DNA of 64,000 nt. Origin: Sphingobium cupriresistens. GTDB taxonomy: Bacteria; Pseudomonadota; Alphaproteobacteria; Sphingomonadales; Sphingomonadaceae. The stretch covers positions 1-64,000 of the forward strand of contig NZ_SEOO01000017.1 in assembly GCF_004152865.1 (NCBI RefSeq), read 5' to 3'. The notes under the pieces are model-generated. The model saw only the letters and a program-made list of their open reading frames with translations, was not told where the DNA came from and ran no database searches. The position numbers and the translations under genes are program-made. This document shows, piece after piece, positions 43,214 through 52,299 of this stretch (within the stretch, counting starts at the first letter, position 1; each line of letters opens with the position of its first letter).

Positions 43214-44974
43214 TCAGATGCCGAGGCCGCGCTTGCGGCCGAGCGTCCAGTCGATGCCGCCGCCGGCGCGGACGACGCCGGACACCTGACGGCCGAGTTG
43301 CTGTTCGAGGGTGCTGGCCCAGGGCACGAGCCGGAAGCCGAGGCCGTCGTCAATCATGGCGAAGCGGCCGGATGCGAGCGCAAGACGCTGGCGCACGATG
43401 CCGGCGATCTTCTCGCCGGACGCGGCGGGGCGGTAGGCAAGGCGGGTCTCGCTCGCGATCTTCGCGCCAACCGCGTCCAGCTCGCGCTTGCGCAACATGT
43501 CGAGCATTCCGCGCTCGAACACCGTCCGCTCGCCGAAGCGGCGGGCCAGCCCTTCCTTGACGAGATGGTCGGTGCGCTCATCCATCGCGCGCCGCACCTC
43601 GGCGCCGAACCCGCCGTCCGCGACGCCGGCGCCACGCTCGATCAACCGATGGTCGAGCCAGGTCGCGCCAGGCGCTTTCACCTGTGCGGCAAGGTCGAGG
43701 TCCGATCGCGTGGCGAGAATAAGGGTCGGCTTCTCCTCGCCGGCCCGTTCGATCGCGCGCAGCTCGACGATGCCGCCGAGCTTGGGGCTGTGCTCCAGCG
43801 CCTCGATGCCGGGCAGCCGGACATGGTGGGTGCGGCCATCGGTGCCGTCGATCACAGCATAGGCGGTGCCGGTCAGCTCGTCGTGCAAGCCCTTGTCGAT
43901 CAGCCGGCCGGCGATCGGCTTCTCGGGCGCGCCGCTGACCACGGCGTAGCTGTCGAGTGGCCGATCCTGCCCGCGGTCTCTTAGCGCCGCGCCGATCGTG
44001 CGGATGATGTCGCCGCGCGTGCCCAGCTCGCGCAGCTTCGCCGCCGCCCCTTCCGCCACCGCCCACTGACCGGCATCCCCTTCGGCTGCGAGCCCCATCG
44101 TCTCCAGATGCTGCAAGCGGCCGATCATCAAGCGGCGGAGCCGTGGATCGTCGGGGCCTGGCCGCTCGGGGCGCAGGTCGAGCACGCCCAGCTCGTCGGC
44201 GGAGCGCTGGATCTCGGTATCGAGCCGGGTCCAGCGTTCCGCCGTCACCTCGCGGTCGAGCGCGCGCTGCACCTCATGCTCGGGCTTCGGGCCAAGCTCG
44301 GCGAAGGCCAGGTCTTGCGCCCGCGAGCGAAGATTGTGGCTGATGTAGTCGCGGGAGATGACGAGATCGGCGCCTTGTTCGGTAACGCCGCGCACGAGTA
44401 GATGGACGTGCGGATTGTCGGTGTTCCAGTGATCGACCGCGACCCAATCGAGCCGCGTCCCCAGGTCCGCCTCCATCTGGCGCATGAGGTCGCGCGTGTA
44501 TTCGCGCAGGTCGGTCAGCTCGGCGGCGTCTTCGGGCGACACGATCACCCTGAAATGGTGCCGGTCATCCTTGCAGCGCTCGGTGAAACCGCGATCGTCC
44601 GCGTTGTCGCCGGCCGCGTCGAACATGCGCGTCGGCGAACCGTCGCGGGTGACGCCTTCGCGCTTCAAATACGCGACGTGCGCGGACAGCGGCGCCGAGC
44701 GCCGGCCGCCCCGGCTGCGGGTGGTCACGGGCAGCATCTTGACCATGACGCGGCGGCCCGAGCCGAACAGGCGGCTGCGGGCGAACGCGGTGCGACCCCG
44801 CCCGAAGGTCGATTGCGCGCCCCGGCGCGCGCCGCTGGCGCCGCCGCGCCGGCCGCCGCTATGGATCGCGGCCACCCGCAACACCTCGGCGACCAGGCTG
44901 CGGGCATTGCGGCCCTGCGCCTTGCTGCGCTTCGCCTTGCCCGGCCGGACGCCAAACTCGCTGTCCTCGCTCAC
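43214..44974 (-). CDS. Conjugative relaxase (VirD2-like, DUF3363)
   Basis: GTG at 44974 gives VSEDSEFGVRPGKAK, the usual N-terminus, and about 586 residues. The relaxase domain shows AHVAYLKREGVTRDG and HHFRVIVSPEDA, with the metal-binding DHWNTDNPHVHLLVRG. A DUF3363 C-terminal half follows. It nicks oriT and leads the strand into the recipient. oriT is likely near, possibly in the 238 bp upstream. Confidence 0.92.
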   Translation of the reverse strand: MSEDSEFGVRPGKAKRSKAQGRNARSLVAEVLRVAAIHSGGRRGGASGARRGAQSTFGRGRTAFARSRLFGSGRRVMVKMLPVTTRSRGGRRSAPLSAHVAYLKREGVTRDGSPTRMFDAAGDNADDRGFTERCKDDRHHFRVIVSPEDAAELTDLREYTRDLMRQMEADLGTRLDWVAVDHWNTDNPHVHLLVRGVTEQGADLVISRDYISHNLRSRAQDLAFAELGPKPEHEVQRALDREVTAERWTRLDTEIQRSADELGVLDLRPERPGPDDPRLRRLMIGRLQHLETMGLAAEGDAGQWAVAEGAAAKLRELGTRGDIIRTIGAALRDRGQDRPLDSYAVVSGAPEKPIAGRLIDKGLHDELTGTAYAVIDGTDGRTHHVRLPGIEALEHSPKLGGIVELRAIERAGEEKPTLILATRSDLDLAAQVKAPGATWLDHRLIERGAGVADGGFGAEVRRAMDERTDHLVKEGLARRFGERTVFERGMLDMLRKRELDAVGAKIASETRLAYRPAASGEKIAGIVRQRLALASGRFAMIDDGLGFRLVPWASTLEQQLGRQVSGVVRAGGGIDWTLGRKRGLGI

Positions 44975-45212
44975 GGCCGGGCTGCCTTCGGCCGAGAATG
45001 GCCTATGGTGCCATTGGAGGCGTTGATTTCGCTGGCATTTCTCTTCCGCGCGGCACGCGCGCCGACCGACGCCCCCGCGTGAAGCCACGGAAAAGTCACG
45101 GCTTTTCGGCTGAACGGGGCGCTGCTTATATCTTGCCCTCGTCTGTCCCTGCCGTTTCCCTCCTCCCCTGTGCCCTTAATGCTTCCGACCGACGAGGGTG
45201 ACGACAGGCCGA
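44975..45212. other. Intergenic region upstream of the relaxase, candidate oriT
   Basis: The 238-bp gap holds an inverted repeat GAAAAG-TCACGG-CTTTTC (45090-45107) and an AT-rich tatatctt stretch, just before the relaxase gene. Origins of transfer are often placed here. No known nic sequence was recognised, so this is a position-based guess. Confidence 0.3.
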
Positions 45213-46124
45213 TCATTGGGGTCGGCCCGCGCGGGCGCGGGACACGAACAGCGTGTCGCGCGCCTCATTGGCGGACGGATCGGCCGCGCGAACGTCGTCC
45301 GATGTCGGCTGGTCGGTCGGTAGCTCGGACGCGGCTTCTTCGCCGTCAGTCTGCCCGGCGACAGCGCCCGGAGCGACGCTGGCGGTGCGGACAAACAACG
45401 CGGCGCGACGCCAGGCGAACGGATCAGGCGGCACGCTTACCGCCACCTCCACAGCGCCCGGTCCGCCAGTGATTGGCGCAAGCTGGGCGAGATAGCCGAC
45501 CGTCTCAGCGGGCAGCGGACGGCCGCGCGACACATAGTCGTCGTAGCGCCCCGGTCCCGCATTATAGGCCGCCAGCATTGCACTGGCGTTGCCGTAGCGG
45601 TCGTGCATCTCGCGCAGATAGGCCGCGCCCGCCATGATGTTGTCGCGCACGCCGAACGGATCGGGGCCGAGACCGTAGCGAGCGCGCAGTCCCGACCAGG
45701 TGGCGGGCATGATCTGCATCAAGCCCATCGCCCCGGCGCGCGACACGGCGCGGGAATTGCCGCCGCTCTCGACGCGCATCACTGCCCAAATCCACGCTTC
45801 GGGGATGCCGAACCGGCGCGCGGCGTCGGCGACATGAACGGCATAAGGATGGACGGCCGCCGATCGCGCGGCCGGCAGTTCCTGCGCCATCGCCGGGGCA
45901 GACACAGCGCCGCCGGACAGCAGGACGACGGCAACCACGACCGCCGATCCGACTCCGCTCCGCCGCCAGCCTGCCAGCGTGCTCGCTGCGGTCAAGGGTG
46001 CGCGCGAAGCGCCGGCCTTCGGCCGTCCTTGACCTTCGCTGCGCGCCCCGGCCGGCCTGCGCCCGAGCGGGACGAAGGGATGAGACGGCTTTCCCGCGAA
46101 CAATGGGATGATGATCGGCCCCAC
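45213..46124 (-). CDS. Lytic transglycosylase (conjugation-associated)
   Basis: GTG at 46124 gives about 303 residues. After a membrane segment (GSAVVVAVVLLSGGAVSAPAMAQ) comes an SLT domain with the catalytic Glu in VMRVESGGNSRAVSRAGAMG. MQIMPATW and AAYNAGPGRYDDY follow. It opens peptidoglycan for the transfer apparatus, like VirB1. It starts four bases after the DUF736 stop. Confidence 0.9.
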   Translation of the reverse strand: MGPIIIPLFAGKPSHPFVPLGRRPAGARSEGQGRPKAGASRAPLTAASTLAGWRRSGVGSAVVVAVVLLSGGAVSAPAMAQELPAARSAAVHPYAVHVADAARRFGIPEAWIWAVMRVESGGNSRAVSRAGAMGLMQIMPATWSGLRARYGLGPDPFGVRDNIMAGAAYLREMHDRYGNASAMLAAYNAGPGRYDDYVSRGRPLPAETVGYLAQLAPITGGPGAVEVAVSVPPDPFAWRRAALFVRTASVAPGAVAGQTDGEEAASELPTDQPTSDDVRAADPSANEARDTLFVSRARAGRPQ

Positions 46125-46128
46125 GGGA

Positions 46129-46464
46129 TCAGTCCTGCTCGCGCGACTTCGGCTGGCGGTTCCAGCGCAGCGACCAGGCCGACTTGTCGGGAGTGCTCTG
46201 GAACAGTGCGGCGCGGATCGGCTGTGCGAACGCGGGATCGTCGATGCGCAGCGAGACGTAATCCCCGGCGCGCTCGCCGCTTTCATTCCAGCCAGCGCCG
46301 ATCTCCGGCCCTTCGTCGCCGTCGCCGCGATGAACACGCCAGTCGGGCGCCTTGTCAGCGTCGCTCGGATCGGCCGGAACGATCGAGATACGGATGTCGA
46401 GCGTCGCCGTCTCGATGATGCCTTCGTAGCCTTTGGGGGTGCGGAAGAAGCTGCCGATCTGCAT
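46129..46464 (-). CDS. DUF736 protein
   Basis: The 111-residue protein begins MQIGSFFRTPKGYEGIIET and has the family features GWNESGERAGDYVSLRIDDP. DUF736 genes are common in trb-type elements, with unknown function. A second, shorter member is at 51159. Confidence 0.88.
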   Translation of the reverse strand: MQIGSFFRTPKGYEGIIETATLDIRISIVPADPSDADKAPDWRVHRGDGDEGPEIGAGWNESGERAGDYVSLRIDDPAFAQPIRAALFQSTPDKSAWSLRWNRQPKSREQD

Positions 46465-46500
46465 GATGATCTCCTTTGGGTTGGCAGGCGGTGAAGCGGG

Positions 46501-47046
46501 TCAGCGCCAGACGAGCGGCGCGGTCGGGGAGTCGCGGGTGAGGATCGGGACAGCGCGGCCGAGCACGGTCGAGGCCGGCAGCGGCCCGAAATAGCGACCG
46601 TCCATGCTGTCGGCGTGGTCGGGGTTGAGCATCATCAGCTCGCCGGCGCGCAGCGTGCGGCAGCCTTGCCAGACCGGCAGCGGGCGGCCCCGGCCGTCAC
46701 GCTGCCGGGCGACGACGACGGGCCGCCCGTCGATGCTCACTACCGCGTTGATGCGGCACACGATCTGCCCCGGTCGCGCCGCAACATGCTTCAACAGCGG
46801 CACGCGCTCGCCGAGATAGCCGCGCTCCGCCAGCCAGCGCGCGAGTGCTGGTGGCGGCGTCACAGCGACGAGTGCGCCGAGCGGCGGATCGCCCGACGGC
46901 TCTACCCGATAAAGCCCGATCGGCGCGCTCGCGCTGGCGTTCCATACGACGCGCGGCAGCGGATCGAGCACCGCAATCGCGGCAAACGACGCGCCGAACA
47001 GCGTTGCGGCGGTGACCGTCGCAATGGCCCATTTGCGGCGGCTCAT
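46501..47046 (-). CDS. traF: TraF-like S26 signal peptidase
   Basis: The 181-residue protein has one membrane helix (WAIATVTAATLFGASFAAIAV) and an S26 peptidase domain with Ser in NASASAPIGLYR and Lys in VPLLKHVAA. TraF matures the TrbC pilin in RP4-type systems. It overlaps the DUF2840 stop by four bases. Confidence 0.9.
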   Translation of the reverse strand: MSRRKWAIATVTAATLFGASFAAIAVLDPLPRVVWNASASAPIGLYRVEPSGDPPLGALVAVTPPPALARWLAERGYLGERVPLLKHVAARPGQIVCRINAVVSIDGRPVVVARQRDGRGRPLPVWQGCRTLRAGELMMLNPDHADSMDGRYFGPLPASTVLGRAVPILTRDSPTAPLVWR

Positions 47047-47549
47047 CGCTCAATCTCCCGGCGCTTGAGCCAGGCGCGATGACGCTCCATCGTGTAGGGG
47101 CGCGGCTGATGTCCGGCGGCGATGCGATTGGCGACGTGCCGCCAATGATCAGGCGCAGCGTCACACGGATCGACGCCCACGGCCTCCGTCGCGTCGATCG
47201 CGGCAAGCACCTGACTGACCTTCGGCCAGCCTTCGATCTTGAGCAGGATGTCGCCGCCAGGCCGGACGAACGGCAGCGTCGTGAACGGCTCGCCGACGCT
47301 GATCGCGCGCACGATGTCGATGCGCGAGCTGACCGTGCCGTAGTCGTTCGCCGCCCAGCGGACGAACGCGAAGATGGCGTTGGGGCGGAAGCGGACGATA
47401 CGGCGGCGGCGATCGACGATCTCGTCCACCGCGACCCGGCCGAACCTGATCCAGTGCTCGATCCGCTTCTCGATCCACGTCAGCTCGACGCGGGTCATCC
47501 CGTCGTCGGACGGCTGGCGATGGCGCATGGGTGACGGCGCGACGGTCAT
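47043..47549 (-). CDS. DUF2840 protein
   Basis: The 168-residue protein includes TRVELTWIEKRIEHWIRFG and RFRPNAIFAFVRWAANDYGT, the DUF2840 signature. It always accompanies traF and the HTH gene in such elements. Function is unknown. It is overlapped by four bases on both sides. Confidence 0.86.
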   Translation of the reverse strand: MTVAPSPMRHRQPSDDGMTRVELTWIEKRIEHWIRFGRVAVDEIVDRRRRIVRFRPNAIFAFVRWAANDYGTVSSRIDIVRAISVGEPFTTLPFVRPGGDILLKIEGWPKVSQVLAAIDATEAVGVDPCDAAPDHWRHVANRIAAGHQPRPYTMERHRAWLKRREIER

Positions 47550-47812
47550 CGCCGGCTCCGGGCAATGGCCGAATCCGCGCGCGGCATGAGGTCGTCCTGC
47601 CCCGGATCGGAGGTCGAATGCTTGATGCCGATGTCGGCCCAAGCGCGCAGGTCATCGACCGAATAGACCACCCGGCCACCGATCCGGCGGTAGGCCGGGC
47701 CGGTCCCGAAATAGCGATGCTTCTCCAGGGTTCGGCCCGAGAGGCCGAGAAAGCGCGCGGCTTCCGGCGTGCGCAGGAAGCGGGGCGGCAGGTTGGTAGG
47801 CGTATCGGACAA
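47546..47812 (-). CDS. Helix-turn-helix (MerR/excisionase-like) DNA-binding protein
   Basis: A TTG start at 47812 behind AGGAG gives 88 residues. The winged-helix motif PRFLRTPEAARFLGLSGRTLEKHR and RRIGGRVVYSVDDL is typical of AlpA/excisionase-like HTH_17 proteins. It may regulate transfer genes or assist excision. Longer frames upstream lack family features. Confidence 0.82.
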   Translation of the reverse strand: MSDTPTNLPPRFLRTPEAARFLGLSGRTLEKHRYFGTGPAYRRIGGRVVYSVDDLRAWADIGIKHSTSDPGQDDLMPRADSAIARSRR

Positions 47813-47940
47813 GTGACGGCTCCTGCGGGCGGTGGCGGCAGGAGGCGTAATTGTCAGAAGGAAGGCGGCCGGGTGGGGTATGAAGATGTGCGGCTGCACG
47901 GATGCGACCACCCTCCACAGGGATCGCCCAGGACGCCGGA

Positions 47941-48546
47941 TCAGCGAATGCGGAGCAGTTTTCGGTAGTCGCCGTTCATCATGGCGATGCCGTCGCGGAC
48001 CAGCCGCACGACGAATGAGCGTGACGCTGACATTTTCCAGTCGCTCGCCGACAGCCGGGCGGCGTCGTCGCGGCCCAGGGCGGTCGCAATCTCGCGGTAA
48101 GTCGCGCCCTCGTCGCGCAAGTCGAGCGCGCGGAGCATCAGGTCGAGCCGCGCCAGCCGATAGGCGGTCAGCGGCCAGCCTCGCGGCAGCGGCCCTGCCG
48201 CTCGACCGAGCAGCCGGCGGTGGAAGCGCAACAGGCTGGCGATGCGCGTGATGAAATCCTTATCGAGCGGAATGACGGCAGCGAGCGGAAGGCCGGGCTG
48301 CGGGTCGCGCAGCCAAAGCCGATGCTCGCCGGCTGCGTCGGCGACGACGACATGGCGTCCTTCGATTCCAGCCTGATCGGCGAGCAACGCGCCGAGCGCG
48401 CGCAGATCGACAGGAGCAGCAGTCCCGAATCCGTCGGGCGCGGCGTCAAGAATGACTGTGACGGCGGTCAGCTCCGGGCGCCAGACGACCGGATTTGAGA
48501 GGTCATCCGGCGCCGTGGCGAAAGGACAACCCCCATCGCCGCGCAA
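47941..48546 (-). CDS. DUF2285 protein
   Basis: The 201-residue frame has the C-terminal DUF2285 helical domain (LRDEGATYREIATALGRDDAARL, ASRSFVVRLVRDGIAMMNGDYRKLL). The N-terminal part includes VVWRPELTAVTVIL. DUF2285 proteins are linked with transcription control in alphaproteobacterial elements. The first residues overlap the DUF6499 frame by 44 bases; the true start may be further in. Confidence 0.8.
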   Translation of the reverse strand: MRGDGGCPFATAPDDLSNPVVWRPELTAVTVILDAAPDGFGTAAPVDLRALGALLADQAGIEGRHVVVADAAGEHRLWLRDPQPGLPLAAVIPLDKDFITRIASLLRFHRRLLGRAAGPLPRGWPLTAYRLARLDLMLRALDLRDEGATYREIATALGRDDAARLSASDWKMSASRSFVVRLVRDGIAMMNGDYRKLLRIR

Positions 48547-48724
48547 AGGCCGTCTCGGCGGCTTTCTGCGCGACGGCGCCGTCCGCGATGCTCTGCTGCA
48601 TCTGCGTATGTTCGGCGCGATAAGTGCGGTTTCGGCGTAGAAACTCGGCGGCTAAAGCGGCGCGCCCGAGGGCGTCGGGCAATCCGCCGGCGCGCCGCTG
48701 GCGACGCCCTGGCGGCGTCGGCAT
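48503..48724 (-). CDS. DUF6499-type small regulator domain protein
   Basis: The 73-residue protein starts at 48724 behind GGGAGG. It contains LGRAALAAEFLRRNRTYR and ends FARRWGLSFRHGAG. This N-terminal domain is often found joined to or just before DUF2285. Here the two are in different frames. Confidence 0.75.
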   Translation of the reverse strand: MPTPPGRRQRRAGGLPDALGRAALAAEFLRRNRTYRAEHTQMQQSIADGAVAQKAAETAFARRWGLSFRHGAG

Positions 48725-48859
48725 TGCATCCTCCCAACCGCGCTTGGCACGGATTTCAGGAGCGCAACATCTTCCGGTTGTCGTAGTAAGAATAGCGCAA
48801 AGACCGCGCACAACCGTGCGGCGAGGGCAGTGAGAATGCTTCCAAATTGGAGTTAAATC

Positions 48860-49132
48860 TTAACGGTTTAGCCGATGTTGGCAGGCAAGCAGGTGCGCGT
48901 ATCCGATCTCTGTCATCCAACGCGCGCGGGCAAGATGGGTCGCGTGCATCGTCTGGGCGCGATCAGGTTCCGCCGCTACGTCAATGTTGAAGATGGCGGC
49001 GGCAGCGTCACGCCAATCGGCGCCATCCTCCTCGGCATCGAGCAATCGCAGGTAGGCCGCGAGATGGCATTCGTCGTAGCTGGTGAGCTGCGAACAATCA
49101 GGCGCGCAATCATCGAATCTATCTGCGTCCAT
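48860..49132 (-). CDS. Small conserved protein of the DUF2285 region
   Basis: The 90-residue protein has YDECHLAAYLRLLDAEEDGADWRDAA and HLARARWMTEIGYAHLL, a pattern I recall from small proteins that accompany DUF2285 genes in such elements. I cannot name its family with certainty. It is upstream of DUF6499 with a 135-bp gap that carries an AT-rich stretch. Confidence 0.7.
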   Translation of the reverse strand: MDADRFDDCAPDCSQLTSYDECHLAAYLRLLDAEEDGADWRDAAAAIFNIDVAAEPDRAQTMHATHLARARWMTEIGYAHLLACQHRLNR

Positions 49133-49651
49133 GCTGCACCCGAATAGTCGCAGGCGTTAACCAATACGATCCTCGCGGACCAATTTCGATCCGCCGATTG
49201 GACATAGTTGCAAGCAGAATCCGCACCGGCCGACCAATCTCATGCGAGCTGCTGGTTTGCGGTGCGCCCCCGCAAACAGCTCCTAGACCCGTAGTCGGGG
49301 AGTTGGAAAACCGCGTTTAGTCGGTTCCTATGACCTTTAGCCCGGAAGCCTGTTGTATACGTCACAGGCTCCCCGACCATGTGGTCAAGGATGGCGGCAC
49401 CGTCACGGCCGGCGCCGAACCGCTAAACGTGGGGTTTCCACACCCCAGGCCGCCGCGTAGCGGCCCGGTGTCGTCATAGAATAATGTGTAGTATTTGACC
49501 ACCACCTCGCGCGAGCCGGGCGTCAGCCCGGCGAGCGCGCTTGCGGCCGCGCGGACCTTGGGACGCGCGGCCGCCCGCCGATCCGGCGCGGCGGATCGGC
49601 GCAAAATCGGCGAAGCCGCAGGGCCGAACCTTCGGCCCTGCGGTGAAATGG
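49133..49651. other. 519-bp intergenic region, no gene supported
   Basis: A strong stem-loop lies at 49246-49282, and G/C-rich repeated ggaa-type segments lie near 49500-49640. One 110-codon minus frame here is rich in Arg/Ala/Pro and looks like a chance frame. The region could hold promoters for the DUF2285 set, or an origin site. Confidence 0.4.
49246..49282. terminator. Two-part stem-loop
   Basis: GAGCTG (49246-49251) pairs with CAGCTC (49277-49282), and inside it TTTGCGG (49256-49262) pairs with CCGCAAA (49270-49276) around a 7-nt loop. The only bulge is CTGG. It may end transcription from the DUF932 side or be an RNA or DNA element. Confidence 0.45.
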
Positions 49652-50494
49652 TCAGGCTGCTTTGAGGCGCTGCATCCCTTCCGCCAGCGTCCAAAGCGCG
49701 CGGTTGAGCGTCACGTTCTGGTCAATGCCGTTTATGGCACGGGTCTGGCTGCGGCGGATGCGGCCCTCGGCGTTACGCTTACGGCCCTGCAACCCGCCGC
49801 GCACGACATTCTCCTGAATGACGTTGAACGTGGTCCACAGGCTGCGGTCCACATCCTCGCGGCGGCGCGGCTCGATGATCTGCTCGGGGCGAACCGGGCT
49901 TTCATCGTCGCCATAGCGGGCGACAAGGCTGACCTCGCCAAGCAAGCGCTGCTCGTCCGGCGAAAGCTGGATCGCCTTCATCGACTCGCTGGCGTCGATC
50001 AGCCGAGGGAAGTCCTCGGCAACGGTGAACACGCCCTCGATAATGTCATGCTCAATATTGCCTTTGTGCGGCACGCGGACCTCCTCAAACCGCTCGCCCG
50101 CAATCATGCTGTTGGTGCAAACGAAGCGCAGCATCCCGGCGAACATCTGATAGGCGCTCGTCCCGTCATGGCTGTTGACGATGATGACTTCGGCCGCCTC
50201 CGGTTTGCCGATGCCGTCGTCACGGCGAAGGCGCAGCATATGCTTGGCGTGGCCGTGGCGGCTGCCGTCGCGAGGCGCCGACTGGACCGCGAAGAACGGC
50301 GACCATCCTTCCCGGCGTAGCCCCTCCACGATGTCGATTGTCGGGACATAGACGTAGCGATCCGAACGGCTGTCGTGCGCCTCGCGCGCGAAGATCGACG
50401 GGACGTGGCGATACAGCGCCTCGTTATCGAGCGGCTCCCGGCCGCTGATTTGGTGGGCGTTGCGGCCGAACCGGGTGGCAAGCTGATAGTGCAT
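49652..50494 (-). CDS. DUF932 protein
   Basis: The 280-residue protein starts MHYQLATRFGRNAHQISG at 50494 behind AAGGAGG. It has the DUF932/DUF945 features: YVYVPTIDIVEGLRREGW, RLRRDD, NSHDGTSAYQMFAGMLRFVCTN. Such proteins are frequent on plasmids and ICEs near parB. The role is unknown; relatives are near restriction or anti-restriction genes. Confidence 0.88.
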   Translation of the reverse strand: MHYQLATRFGRNAHQISGREPLDNEALYRHVPSIFAREAHDSRSDRYVYVPTIDIVEGLRREGWSPFFAVQSAPRDGSRHGHAKHMLRLRRDDGIGKPEAAEVIIVNSHDGTSAYQMFAGMLRFVCTNSMIAGERFEEVRVPHKGNIEHDIIEGVFTVAEDFPRLIDASESMKAIQLSPDEQRLLGEVSLVARYGDDESPVRPEQIIEPRRREDVDRSLWTTFNVIQENVVRGGLQGRKRNAEGRIRRSQTRAINGIDQNVTLNRALWTLAEGMQRLKAA

Positions 50495-50770
50495 TTTGGC
50501 CTCCTTGGGCTTGGGTTTCCGCGCAGCGGAGCGCCGCGCTGAAACCCTGCCCGTCGGCGAGACCGGGGGTGCAAACGGAAAGCGGCTTCGCGGGGAACCG
50601 GCTGCACTGAGCGCAGCGAGGGAAGCTGGGCGGAAGCCGCTTGAAGTGCGCGGGGGGCAGAGCCCCAAGCACCGAACAGATGGGGTGCCGGGCCTATCGG
50701 CCCGTCAGTTCACCGCAACGCTCTTGCGATCTGTTCCTGTTTTGATCCAAACAGACCGTGAGGAGTTGAT

Positions 50771-51100
50771 ATGAGCATTACGATCACGGGACAGCCTGGC
50801 CAGCGTATCGCGGTGGCGGGCGACATAACCACCACGCTGCGCGTTCCCTATCATGAGGTCGAGGAGCGGTTCCTGCTCGCGGCGAGCGATGGGTCGCTGA
50901 TCGAAGGGCGGCTAGAAGCCGAGGACGATCGCTTCGATTTCCGGGTTGCCGTGGACGGTGCGGGGATCTCGCGCGTGGGATCGGTCGAGCTGACGCTGGA
51001 TTGGGCAGTCGAGTGGCTGACGATCGCACCCTATGATGCGGGCGTGGTAATGGAGCGTGCCGTCGCCCCGCTTCCGCTGTTCGAGCGACTGGACAGTTGA
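50771..51100 (+). CDS. Hypothetical protein, all-beta type
   Basis: The 109-residue protein starts at ATG 50771 behind GAGGAG. It is acidic, with alternating strands such as RIAVAGDITTTLRVPYHEVEERF. I do not recognise a family. It is one of few plus-strand genes here and ends at a strong bidirectional terminator. Confidence 0.6.
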   Translation: MSITITGQPGQRIAVAGDITTTLRVPYHEVEERFLLAASDGSLIEGRLEAEDDRFDFRVAVDGAGISRVGSVELTLDWAVEWLTIAPYDAGVVMERAVAPLPLFERLDS

Positions 51101-51122
51101 ACCGGGTCTTCTGCGAACAGGA

Positions 51123-51150
51123 AACGCCCCGCTCCGAAGAGCGGGGCGTT
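51123..51150. terminator. Bidirectional terminator
   Basis: AACGCCCCGCTC (51123-51134) pairs perfectly with GAGCGGGGCGTT (51139-51150) around a CGAA tetraloop. It lies between the converging ends of the hypothetical gene (51100) and DUF736 (51159). Confidence 0.8.
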
Positions 51151-51158
51151 GTCGGCGG

Positions 51159-51458
51159 TCAGCGCGACCAGATAAGGGCGTATTCGCCGGCGGTGTCGGT
51201 CTCGCTCAGGGTGGCGTAGATCGGAGCCGGGAAGGTCGGATCGTCGATCTTGACCGAGATGTAGTCGCGCTTCTCGCGGCTGGTCTTCTGCCATCCGGCG
51301 CCGCATTCGACGGAGCCGACCGTGAGCCTGTGGTCGGGGGCTTTCTCGCTCTCCTTATCGACCGGGCGGAGGACCGCCTTCGCCTTCAGGGTCAGGGTGG
51401 TGATGGTGCCGTTAAAGTTGCCGTTATCGGCCTTGGTGAAGGTGCCGATGGTCGCCAT
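51159..51458 (-). CDS. DUF736 protein, second copy
   Basis: The 99-residue protein starts MATIGTFTKADNGNFNGTI and has GWQKTSREKRDYISVKIDDP near the end, the DUF736 core. It is shorter than the copy at 46129 and nearer to plasmid-type DUF736. The start has GGAAC upstream. Confidence 0.88.
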   Translation of the reverse strand: MATIGTFTKADNGNFNGTITTLTLKAKAVLRPVDKESEKAPDHRLTVGSVECGAGWQKTSREKRDYISVKIDDPTFPAPIYATLSETDTAGEYALIWSR

Positions 51459-51818
51459 GTCGAAGTTCCTTTGCACTTTCGGGCCACGACCGCCGCGGCC
51501 TCGATGGCGATCGAAGTCCGGGGACGATCGGACGCGCACCGCTTGCGGCCCGAGCGCAGCGGAGGACGGCGACGGGCGGCTTTTTTTGCTTCGCGATGCA
51601 AAGCCGAAGGCGGCGGAAAAAAGTTGACCGGCGCTGTTGCGCCAGGTCGGGCGAGGCGAAGCCGGTCCCCGGTTAGATCAAGCCAATCGGGAGGCCGCGC
51701 GGTCATGGCTGGATGCGTGGGATAGCCGATGGCGACTGCCTCTGAGCCATGCCGATGACCGTGCGGGACCACAAAACCGACCAACTGGCCACGCAGGCAA
51801 TGCCTGCCGCCGTCGCAG
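51459..51818. other. 360-bp intergenic region, no gene supported
   Basis: It is GC-rich, with short A/T tracts (ggctttttttgc near 51580 and ggaaaaaagttg near 51617). No frame with protein-like composition was found. It holds the DUF736 promoter. Confidence 0.5.
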
Positions 51819-52163
51819 TTAACCGGAGAGAGCGCCCCAGGCCCTGACGAACGCCGCAGCGTGCTCGTTGACGAAGGCGTCGAGGTCGAGCGGCCGCACG
51901 CGCCCCCCGCCCAGCTCGTGCTGGTGAAGAAACGACAACAGCACCGGCGACACCAACGCTACCGCTGGTCCGCACGGATCGACATCGCGCATCTCGCCGG
52001 TCTGGATGTGCGCCCGCAGACGCGCCTCGACCGCCGAAAGGGTCTGTTCGAGCGACGACGTAGCGAATGCCGGCCCAGCGATTCTTGGCGCACGCTTTCG
52101 GTCAGGCCCGACCGCGAACATCGTCATCACACCGAAGCGCAGCCCGGCCGCCAGATGCGCCAT
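51819..52163 (-). pseudogene. TetR-family regulator, C-terminal remnant
   Basis: The 114-codon frame reads like the ligand-binding C-terminal half of a TetR protein (LSAVEARLRAHIQTGEMRDVDP, LVSPVLLSFLHQHELGGG). There is no helix-turn-helix domain upstream, where terminator-like repeats begin. It is probably a 5'-truncated gene left after a rearrangement. Confidence 0.6.
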
Positions 52164-52227
52164 TCTGAAACCGCGAGCGGGGGCTTGGCCCCGCGAGCGT
52201 CCGTTTCAATCCACGACGATCGGCCGC

Positions 52228-52292
52228 GCGCCTAAAGGCGCGCAGCCGATTTATGTCAGCGTGGGGAAACCGGGGCGGCTCGCGCCGCCCCG
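52228..52292. terminator. Two GC-rich stem-loops after parB
   Basis: GCGCGCC-TAAA-GGCGCGC near 52228-52245 and GGGGCGG-CTCG-CGCCGCCCC near 52273-52292 follow the ParB stop on the transcribed strand. The second is a likely terminator. Confidence 0.6.
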
Positions 52293-52299
52293 ATCCCGG

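Noticed and set aside
41724-43289. A 521-codon plus-strand frame across traG
   Set aside because: It is antisense to an intact coupling protein and has no domain signature.
49362-49651. Possible 110-residue gene on the minus strand
   Set aside because: Composition is Arg/Ala/Ser/Pro rich, and there is no ribosome site or recognisable motif; the end is inside the DUF932 gene.
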